Assembly (NCBI GenBank): GCA_023957245.1
Contig: JAMLHJ010000005.1
Span: 167,650-231,649, forward strand
Origin: Chitinophagales bacterium
GTDB taxonomy: Bacteria; Bacteroidota; Bacteroidia; Chitinophagales; JADIYW01
DNA: 64,000 nucleotides
Direction: 5' to 3'
The notes under the pieces were generated by a model. It searched no databases. It saw only the letters and a program-made list of their open reading frames with translations, and was not told where the DNA came from. Shown in pieces: positions 17,972-24,855 of the stretch. A program made the translations under genes and the position numbers. The first letter of the stretch is position 1, and each line of letters starts with the position of its first letter.

Positions 17972-19241
17972 CTTTTTGTTTATAATATTCCAATACCATA
18001 AAGATACTCAACATAGAAACTGGAGCAAATGCAAATCCTCCTGTAAAAACAGAGGTAATGAGCAAGTAAAAAACACTCGTTATAATCGTATTGAAAATTA
18101 GATCATACTTAAAGTTTTTAATCTTATGGATAACAAAAGCTGGATATAAGAAAAAAAGAAATAATAAAATTGTCCCAATAATTCCAAATACAAACAAAAT
18201 TCCGAAAATACCTATATCCGTAAAATACAAATATCCAAAACGAAGCCACATTTCATCTCTTGGAATAAACCCAATGCCAAAAAACCAATGCCCTGGATAT
18301 TTATCAAAATGACTCAATACTGTTCCGATTTCTACCCATCGCATATCTGCCGAACTCTCCCCCGTTTCGATTCCAAATATAGCATCCACAAACACCATAA
18401 ACATATTGACAACAACAGTCAATAGCTCTGGTTGTATCCAGTAAACTATCAATAGCATGATAGCAGTGATTAGAATGATATCTATCATTCTGAATATAAT
18501 ACTTTTGAATGGAATAAATAAAATAGTATGCATTGCTAAAGATCCAATAATAGCAATAAACTGAATACGCCCTTTGTCTAAAAATAAGATATAAGCGATT
18601 AACACAAAACTCAATAACAAGCTAAATCTATTCTTATTGAGTGTATAATCTAAAAAGTAAAATACAATGCCATAGACAATAAAGTTAGGAGGGAAATTGA
18701 ATACATATCCTCCTTTTGAAGGGTTAAAACCCACCATGTCTGTTGTCTCCTTATAAATAGCAGGGTTGATTGTAAACATGAGAATGACATATAAAACCAA
18801 ATTGACCCAGCAAATTATTAGCATAGAAAAATTATACTGATACATTGAAATAATCTCAGTCTTCAGTAGATAATATAATAAAAAGATACTGATAATAGGC
18901 AGATAGGTCTTCCCCGAAATCAAGATACTTTTTAATAATGGTTGATCAAATACAGCATTGGCTGTCAATGCAGTATAGAATGTGAACAAAGACATTAAAA
19001 CAACCAAACCATCTATCGTAGAAAATCGCTTTTTTATAAAAACTTTGTCAAAAACATATAACAATCCAAAAGGTATTAATATCCCAACAATGACATAAGT
19101 CATGATGTTATACACTGGAGCCAATGGCGTCACAGACAAAACCGGGCTACCATAAAACAACAAATAAGTGGACATTAGAAAAACCTTCAGGTAAAATAAA
19201 GGGCTGTCTTTCTTGAATAAGGTAATATCTATATTTGCCAT
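17895..19241 (-). CDS. O-antigen ligase/polymerase-like polytopic membrane protein
   Basis: A 448-residue integral membrane protein with about ten or more hydrophobic spans (for example YLLFYGSPVLSVTPLAPV, ILIPFGLLYVF, FLLYYLLKT, FLDKGRIQFIAIIGSLAM). A long periplasmic loop around residues 285-330 (GIETGESSADMRWVEIGTVL ... GHWFFGIGFIP) is the type of loop that carries the active site in Wzy polymerases and WaaL/O-antigen ligases. These proteins polymerise or attach undecaprenyl-linked glycans in the periplasm. The C-terminus is a charged cytoplasmic tail. It begins 4 bases after the upstream polytopic gene ends, so the two are co-transcribed. Confidence 0.7.
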   Translation of the reverse strand: MANIDITLFKKDSPLFYLKVFLMSTYLLFYGSPVLSVTPLAPVYNIMTYVIVGILIPFGLLYVFDKVFIKKRFSTIDGLVVLMSLFTFYTALTANAVFDQPLLKSILISGKTYLPIISIFLLYYLLKTEIISMYQYNFSMLIICWVNLVLYVILMFTINPAIYKETTDMVGFNPSKGGYVFNFPPNFIVYGIVFYFLDYTLNKNRFSLLLSFVLIAYILFLDKGRIQFIAIIGSLAMHTILFIPFKSIIFRMIDIILITAIMLLIVYWIQPELLTVVVNMFMVFVDAIFGIETGESSADMRWVEIGTVLSHFDKYPGHWFFGIGFIPRDEMWLRFGYLYFTDIGIFGILFVFGIIGTILLFLFFLYPAFVIHKIKNFKYDLIFNTIITSVFYLLITSVFTGGFAFAPVSMLSIFMVLEYYKQKDDKIEKVKKFRKDQEALLGDSSMAT

Positions 19242-19245
19242 CTAA

Positions 19246-20910
19246 TTATTTTCCTAAAAGATTTTTACGAATATACAAATATGGTACATGATTGCCTGTA
19301 ATTACTTTCTCAAAACCATATTGTTCTGGTCGAGCTTTAAAATCATACCAAGTAGAATCACTTTTTAGCGTTGGATATTTGGTCAAAGAAGGAGTTACAT
19401 AAATAATATCTACGTGTTCTCTTTCAATATAAGCAGTCCATGTTGTGTCTTTAGCAAATCCACGTATCCATATATAATTATTAGGCAAAAACAAGTTCAT
19501 TCCTCCTTCATTCTCTAAGAGTCGAATTGGAGTAGTAAAGTTGTATGCTCTTAATTTTTTTACTGTATTCAGATTGGCTTGAGAAGTTTCTTTTCGCCAC
19601 ATATCAAAATGATGATAGCTTTTTGTTGAAGGCATTAGCACCCAGATGATACAAACGATAATAAAAGAAAGAATTACTGATTTTTTATCAATAGCAGCAA
19701 CATCTTTAGGTTTTGAAAATACCAAAATGCTGATAATAAAAGATAATAGAAAAAAATGAAAAAGCATATAATGCATTCTCGGGTATATCACAATACTAGA
19801 TATCAAGGTCGGCCCCACCATGACTGTCAAAAGAATAAGTACTAAAATATTTCTTTTAAACCCATTTAGAATATTTTCCAAATACTTGTCTTGAGAAACA
19901 AACAAAAGCATCAAAACTCCACCTATAGCTAGAATCATTAATCTCCAAACCAATGAAAGATGAATCAGTTGTTGTGGGAGCATTGCATCACTAAATAAAA
20001 GCAATGCATTGGAGAAATAATTTTGAATATTGGTAAGGAAATGTAATTGGAAAAGCGTAGGATTAATTTGATATGCTTCTTTGATTGAAGATGCATTATG
20101 AAAGAGATCTTGATAATAGGTCATCCAAGTGATCCAAAAATCTTGATCGATATGTTTCCATTGAAAATAATTGAACATAAAATGCTGAGCAAAAGCCAAG
20201 GCACTTCTATCTCCGTTAAAATTAAATAATGGATTACCCATTTTTAGCTGTATCAACACTCCTATTCCCAATAATACAAGAGAAGAAATGATAGCATTTT
20301 TTGACCTAAAAGATTTGACACATAAAGCCAACACCCATAATGCCAGTATTACCAAATAAGATAGATAAAACTCTGGTCTTGCATAAGATATATTTAATGC
20401 AAATAAAGAAATGACAGCCACCTTAATCAATGGTGCATTAATATATTTCACCAATATCAACCCTATTAAAAATATGGAAATACAATAGTGAGAAATCTTA
20501 GGCCAAACAGGCAGATTTATATCTGTGAATAAAAATAAAAGACAAACACCTAAACTTGTCCAAAAGCGAACATTGGATAATACTAAAAAAATGAAAAATA
20601 CTGCTGCTGGCAATATTGTCATCCATCTATAATTGAGAAAATATAACTCAATGGTATCCTTTTCAAATAGTGACAAAAATTTGTACCAAATAGCATAAGA
20701 TGGACCCCAAGAATGATTGAATTTTCCTGGCATCAGCATGCCTGACTTCATATAATTGGCTTCATCCCAAAATAAAAGATCTAAGGATTGACTCAAATCT
20801 TTTGTAAAATACCATCCAGTAAGAATAATTAAAACCACTCCTATTGCTAAAGCAGGATAGGAAACATGAGCTCGCTTATCTGAGAAAATACCTTGAATGA
20901 CGTCCTTCAA
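19246..20910 (-). CDS. polytopic membrane glycosyltransferase-like protein (paralogue 1)
   Basis: A 554-residue protein with about ten membrane spans and a soluble C-terminal domain from about residue 440. The first periplasmic loop has WDEAN (LLFWDEANYMKSGMLMPG), a position where GT39/PMT-like GT-C enzymes carry acidic catalytic residues. Other marks are WPKISHY, YARPEFYLSY, SALAFAQHFMFNYFQW and YPRMHYMLF. All of these have counterparts in the divergent gene at 21017. I infer a lipid-phosphate-sugar-dependent glycosyltransferase of a family I do not recognise by name. It is the first gene of the minus-strand glycan run and shares a 106-base divergent promoter region with its paralogue. Confidence 0.62.
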   Translation of the reverse strand: MKDVIQGIFSDKRAHVSYPALAIGVVLIILTGWYFTKDLSQSLDLLFWDEANYMKSGMLMPGKFNHSWGPSYAIWYKFLSLFEKDTIELYFLNYRWMTILPAAVFFIFLVLSNVRFWTSLGVCLLFLFTDINLPVWPKISHYCISIFLIGLILVKYINAPLIKVAVISLFALNISYARPEFYLSYLVILALWVLALCVKSFRSKNAIISSLVLLGIGVLIQLKMGNPLFNFNGDRSALAFAQHFMFNYFQWKHIDQDFWITWMTYYQDLFHNASSIKEAYQINPTLFQLHFLTNIQNYFSNALLLFSDAMLPQQLIHLSLVWRLMILAIGGVLMLLFVSQDKYLENILNGFKRNILVLILLTVMVGPTLISSIVIYPRMHYMLFHFFLLSFIISILVFSKPKDVAAIDKKSVILSFIIVCIIWVLMPSTKSYHHFDMWRKETSQANLNTVKKLRAYNFTTPIRLLENEGGMNLFLPNNYIWIRGFAKDTTWTAYIEREHVDIIYVTPSLTKYPTLKSDSTWYDFKARPEQYGFEKVITGNHVPYLYIRKNLLGK

Positions 20911-20974
20911 AAGAATATTTTTAGAAAACTGACAAAGTTACATATTTTATTTGCTAGAATATAGCTGTTTTTGA

Positions 20975-21003
20975 TTTGAATTAAGAGAGATTCCATATTT
21001 TTG
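20975..21003 (+). promoter_or_regulatory. Bacteroidota-type promoter for the gene at 21017
   Basis: TTTG at 20975-20978 and TATTTTTG at 20996-21003 (perfect TAnnTTTG) are spaced by 17 bases, as in Bacteroidota sigma-ABfr promoters. The -7 element ends 13 bases before the ATG, so the leader would be very short. Confidence 0.55.
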
Positions 21004-21016
21004 GGATTCCGTAAAT

Positions 21017-22720
21017 ATGAAAAAGTATATCCCTCTCTCATTTTTAAAAGATTTTATTTCTATTCTCTGTATTGTCCTATTGGGTATTATTGTATTAAAG
21101 GGATTTGGAGAACGGGTAGATGTCAACCTGACGGATGACTCAGGATACTTAGTTTTAGGACTTAGAATTACTCAAGGTGTTTTGGTTGGCTTTGGGCCTC
21201 TGTACTCCATTTTGTTTAAAATTATTAAGCAATTCACTGATGATCCTGTAGTGATTTACGATATTGTCATGTATCTCATGTATTTGCTTCCGCCAATAGT
21301 AGCGTATATGATGATGAGAAGATTAGGATTAAAATCTCCATTAGCATTATTATTAAGTGCTGGTTTTCTGTTTTCTCCCAATATCCTATCTTTTATTACT
21401 TGGTCAAAGATTTCTCATTATACCATCATCATCATAATGTTGTGGGTCATATTGGCTACAAGATTAAAAACAACATTTTCAATCTTATTTTCTTTAGTTA
21501 TAGTTACCTTTTTATTAGGCTATATTCGACCAGAATCTCATCTTTCATGGTATATTTCTAGTGTCGTCTTTATAGTTTATTGGCTTTGGAATAAGTCAGA
21601 AAGATTTACCAAAGAACGATTGTTTAAAGTGATACCTATTGTAGGATTGCTTTTCCTATTTGTAGTATTAACAGTATTTGGCAATAAAGGAATAATTGGG
21701 CTATTCAACACATTGCTAAATCCTATGGCTGGAGGAAGAAGTAATATCGCTTTTGCACAACAATTCAGTTATAATTACTGCGAATGGAATGGCTTGAACA
21801 ATTTTGATTGGATACAATGGAGAGATTTTGCTCGTCAAAATTTTGGGAACTTCCAATCTTTAGGAGATGCTTTCCAACACAATCCGTCCTTATTTATTCA
21901 ACATCTACTCTATAATATTCAGCAGTATATTCTGAAATTTTCAGTTGGAGTATCTTCTATTTTCTTTCCTCCTTCTATTTTCAAATGGAATCCATTGATT
22001 TCCTTTACTCTTTTTGTTATTATCATTATTGGTAGAATTTTATTTGTAGGAGCAAAAAAATGGTGGGTCAAATTCAAACAATTATTCCTTCAATATGGCT
22101 TCATTATTTTAGGTTTGGTCATAATCAGTGTACCTTCAATTATTGCTTCTATTATTTTTTATACCAGAGAGCATTATCTTTTGTTAGTGATGCCTTTGGT
22201 TTTATTCATGGTTAGTTTGGTTTTTCTACCTCAAAAAACGGAGAAAGATACAACTCCTCGAATTTTCAATAAATTGAGTTCGATAGGTGCTATAATTGCT
22301 ATATTTGTTTTATGCCCTTCATTGTCAGACTATAAAACCTTTGATGTATGGGAAGAATATACTTATCCTTCCAATAGAAAAACAATTGAAACAATTCGCG
22401 CTATGAATATTCAACAAGAGGTGCATGAGGTAGATTATGAAGGAGGATTAGCAACATATCTAGGTAAAAATTTCAAATGGGCAAATCCTTTTAATAAAGA
22501 AACAGAGCCTTACTCTGAATTTGAAGCCAAGCATCAGCCCAATTTATACTATGTAACAAAAGCATTGCTCAGCAATAAATTTCTTACCGAAGATCCTGAA
22601 TTCATGGATATAATCCACAATCCCGAGAAGCACGGATTACATAAAATCGAACTACATAAAGAGAATAAAGGCTATTTATTGGTTCATGATAGTCTAAAAT
22701 ATACTCCGATCTCTTTTTAA
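21017..22720 (+). CDS. polytopic membrane glycosyltransferase-like protein (paralogue 2)
   Basis: A 567-residue protein that aligns end to end by eye with the protein encoded at 19246-20910: TDDSGYLVLG versus WDEANYMKSG, WSKISHY versus WPKISHY, YIRPESHLSW versus YARPEFYLSY, SNIAFAQQFSYNYCEW versus SALAFAQHFMFNYFQW, YTREHYLLL versus YPRMHYMLF, and the C-terminal EGGLATYLGKNFKWANPF versus EGGMNLFLPNNYIWIRGF. It has about ten spans and a soluble C-terminal domain. The acidic pair in the first loop (Asp-Asp-Ser in place of Asp-Glu-Ala) is kept in type. It is monocistronic; the next element downstream is the palindrome and transposase remnant. Confidence 0.62.
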   Translation: MKKYIPLSFLKDFISILCIVLLGIIVLKGFGERVDVNLTDDSGYLVLGLRITQGVLVGFGPLYSILFKIIKQFTDDPVVIYDIVMYLMYLLPPIVAYMMMRRLGLKSPLALLLSAGFLFSPNILSFITWSKISHYTIIIIMLWVILATRLKTTFSILFSLVIVTFLLGYIRPESHLSWYISSVVFIVYWLWNKSERFTKERLFKVIPIVGLLFLFVVLTVFGNKGIIGLFNTLLNPMAGGRSNIAFAQQFSYNYCEWNGLNNFDWIQWRDFARQNFGNFQSLGDAFQHNPSLFIQHLLYNIQQYILKFSVGVSSIFFPPSIFKWNPLISFTLFVIIIIGRILFVGAKKWWVKFKQLFLQYGFIILGLVIISVPSIIASIIFYTREHYLLLVMPLVLFMVSLVFLPQKTEKDTTPRIFNKLSSIGAIIAIFVLCPSLSDYKTFDVWEEYTYPSNRKTIETIRAMNIQQEVHEVDYEGGLATYLGKNFKWANPFNKETEPYSEFEAKHQPNLYYVTKALLSNKFLTEDPEFMDIIHNPEKHGLHKIELHKENKGYLLVHDSLKYTPISF

Positions 22721-22734
22721 TGATTTCATTTTTT

Positions 22735-22763
22735 CATAGCCTCGGTTAAAACCGATGGCTATG
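22735..22763. repeat. REP-like imperfect palindrome at the transposase 3' end
   Basis: CATAGCC-TCGGTT-AA-AACCGA-T-GGCTATG forms a hairpin with one bulged base. Its core CGGTTAAAACCG is nearly the same as the core CGGTTTAAACCG of the two palindromes on the other side of the transposase remnant. It overlaps the transposase stop codon (22759-22761). Confidence 0.65.
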
Positions 22764-23194
22764 GAGACTCAATACCATATATTTTTATAAACTCCTCAAA
22801 CTCTTGCTGAAACGATTTCTTTGCATGATGTTGCTTTTGATTATTGATATAATGAAATACTCTTCCAACTACTGACTCAGAAACGGAATAAGCTGCATAA
22901 CCTGTTTGCCAAGCAAACTTCTCTGAAATTAGATTGTTCTCATTGATAAAATGTGAACTACTGCCTTTGATTTGTTTTATCACTTGAGAAATTGACTTTT
23001 GTGGGCTTAATAAAAATAAGCAATGTATATGGTCTGGCATTCCATTGATAATTCTTACTGGACAACCTTGCTCTCTAAATTGCTCAGATATGAATTGATG
23101 AATTTAATTTTTCAATAGAAGAATGAATCATTGGCATCCGATATTTTGTTGACCAAATTGCATGTATCCATATTTTGTTGAAAGAATGTGACAT
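22759..23194 (-). pseudogene. REP-associated tyrosine transposase (IS200-like, Y1), frameshifted
   Basis: The N-terminal part reads in one frame from the ATG at 23194 (MSHSFNKIWIHAIWSTKYRM ... SSIEKLNSSIHI, then TGA) and the rest reads in another frame from about 23103 (IHQFISEQFREQGCPVRIIN, GMPDHIHCLFLL ... KIYGIESP). One indel in the A/T-rich stretch at about 23101-23110 joins them. The second part holds the HUH motif (HIH in MPDHIHCLF) and the catalytic Tyr in VFHYINNQKQHH. Intact relatives are about 145-150 residues and nick REP-type hairpins; hairpins flank this copy. The open part from 23040 alone lacks the N-terminal strand and is unlikely to work. Confidence 0.82.
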
Positions 23195-23265
23195 AATATG
23201 AGCTATTTTAATAACCAATAATATGGTAATTTACGATTTTAAATCTTTCTCACATAGACCATGCT

Positions 23266-23463
23266 ACAACCCACGGTTTAAACCGTGGGTTGTGGAGGAA
23301 TGGTTAAAGCGTAGATTGTGGAGTAAATGCTATATTCCGTAGGCTAAGAATTATATTATCAACGATGAATACATGGACAATGTCTTACAACCCACGGTTT
23401 AAACCGTGGGTTGTGGAGGAGTGGTTATAGCGTGAGTTGTGGAGTAAATGCTATATTCCGTAG
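23266..23463. repeat. two direct repeats, each led by a perfect 28-bp palindrome (REP-like)
   Basis: A perfect 28-bp palindrome (ACAACCCACGGTTT followed by its reverse complement) occurs at 23266-23293 and again at 23387-23414, 121 bases apart. Each is followed by about 50 bases that are nearly the same in both copies (TGGAGGAnTGGTTA, then TTGTGGAGTAAATGC and TATATTCCGTAG). Between the copies is about 43 bases of unique sequence. They lie between the transposase remnant and trpB. The palindromes could fold into strong hairpins in RNA or single-stranded DNA. The 384-base stretch 23195-23578 holds no gene; beyond these repeats I see only the short AT-rich trpB leader. Confidence 0.85.
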
Positions 23464-23578
23464 CCTACTGAAACATAGGGATGAATCATTTCTAATAATT
23501 TTTATTTGCCTATTATATTGGTTTATTTTAGAAAATGAGTACATTAGAAATTTTTTGAAATAATTATAAACTAGAAAT

Positions 23579-24760
23579 ATGGCAGAGATTAAAGTAGGTC
23601 CATTAGAAAGCATGTTGAAGTATGACGGCACTTATGGCCCTTATGGAGGAGCTTTTGTTCCACCAGTTTTAGAACCTCAATTGAAAAAACTTGGAGAATT
23701 CTTTGATGAAGAAGTTCGAAAAGATGATTTTCAAAAAGAATTTGTAAAGATATTAAAGCAATATGTAGGGAGACCTTCTCCATTATATTATGCAAAAAAC
23801 CTAAGTGATTATGTCGGTTCTAAAATATATTTAAAAAGAGAAGACCTCAATCATACAGGTTCGCATAAAATCAACAACTGTATTGGTCAGATTCTTTTAG
23901 CAAAAAGAATGGGTGCCAAAGAAATAATTGCTGAGACGGGTGCTGGTCAACATGGAGTTGCCACTGCTACTGCTGCTGCCATTATTGGTATTCCTTGTAA
24001 AGTCTTTATGGGTGCTATTGACGTAGAAAGACAAGCATTGAATGTTCGTAGAATGAAACTATTAGGTGCAGAAGTTATCTCTACTGATTTGGGAAGCAAA
24101 ACGCTTAAAGATGCAGTTGATGCTGCATTAGGATATTATATCGAACATCCAGATTCATTTTATCTTTTGGGTTCACAAGTTGGACCTAACCCATATCCTA
24201 GAATCGTTGGATATTTTCAATCTGTTATTGGTAATGAAGCTAGACAGCAAATATTAGAAGAAGAAGGTAAACTTCCTGACCATATTTTTGCCGCTGTTGG
24301 TGGAGGATCCAATGCAATCGGTCTTTTCTCTGGATTTTTAGATGATACTTCTGTGAAAATTCACGGAGGAGAAGGTGGAGGAGAAGGCTCATTACCTAAT
24401 ACTGCCGCTACACTTTCTTTTGGCAAGCCAACAGTATTTCAAGGGACAATGTCTTATTGCTTAGTAGATGATGCTGGCAATCCTATCCCTTCCAAATCTA
24501 TTGCTGCAGGATTGGACTACCCAGGAATTTCTCCTCATCATGCACTGTTGAAAGATACAAATCGTGCTGATTATACTCCAGTGACTGACCAAGAAGCTGT
24601 AGATGCTTATAAATTATTATCTAAACTAGAGGGTATTACTCCTGCTATTGAATCTTCTCATGCTGTTGCTTTGGCAATAAAAATGTTGAAAGGCAAAGGC
24701 GAATTGGCAGTAGTTAATCTTTCAGGAAGAGGAGATAAAGATGTAGAAAGAGATATGTAA
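23579..24760 (+). CDS. trpB: tryptophan synthase beta chain
   Basis: A 393-residue PLP enzyme. LNHTGSHKINNCIGQ at 90-104 carries the PLP-lysine Lys97, Glu119 in AETGAGQHG is the catalytic acid/base, and AAVGGGSNAIG near 240 binds the PLP phosphate. The end AVVNLSGRGDKDVE is typical. The enzyme makes tryptophan from indole and serine, normally with TrpA, which supplies indole by a tunnel. No trpA or other trp gene is adjacent: upstream is the repeat region and downstream a terminator. In many Bacteroidota trpB sits in a full trp operon, so this copy is either displaced or works as a stand-alone indole-salvage enzyme. Confidence 0.94.
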   Translation: MAEIKVGPLESMLKYDGTYGPYGGAFVPPVLEPQLKKLGEFFDEEVRKDDFQKEFVKILKQYVGRPSPLYYAKNLSDYVGSKIYLKREDLNHTGSHKINNCIGQILLAKRMGAKEIIAETGAGQHGVATATAAAIIGIPCKVFMGAIDVERQALNVRRMKLLGAEVISTDLGSKTLKDAVDAALGYYIEHPDSFYLLGSQVGPNPYPRIVGYFQSVIGNEARQQILEEEGKLPDHIFAAVGGGSNAIGLFSGFLDDTSVKIHGGEGGGEGSLPNTAATLSFGKPTVFQGTMSYCLVDDAGNPIPSKSIAAGLDYPGISPHHALLKDTNRADYTPVTDQEAVDAYKLLSKLEGITPAIESSHAVALAIKMLKGKGELAVVNLSGRGDKDVERDM

Positions 24761-24781
24761 TATCAGTTGTCACTTTATATT

Positions 24782-24815
24782 AACAAGGCTATCTAATTAA
24801 GATAGCCTTGTTTCA
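24782..24815 (+). terminator. terminator after trpB, probably bidirectional
   Basis: Stem AACAAGGCTATCT (24782-24794) pairs with AGATAGCCTTGTT (24800-24812) across a 5-base loop, followed by a short T-rich stretch. It lies 21 bases after the trpB stop and 41 bases after the stop of the converging gene, so it may serve both. Confidence 0.78.
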
Positions 24816-24855
24816 TTTTAGTTGAGTCCTTTGTCTAATTCTCTTATAAAAAATC

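Noticed and set aside
23266..23463. CRISPR array
   Set aside because: Only two copies 121 bases apart, perfect palindromes with a shared tail, no cas gene, and a transposase remnant of the REP-linked family next to them.
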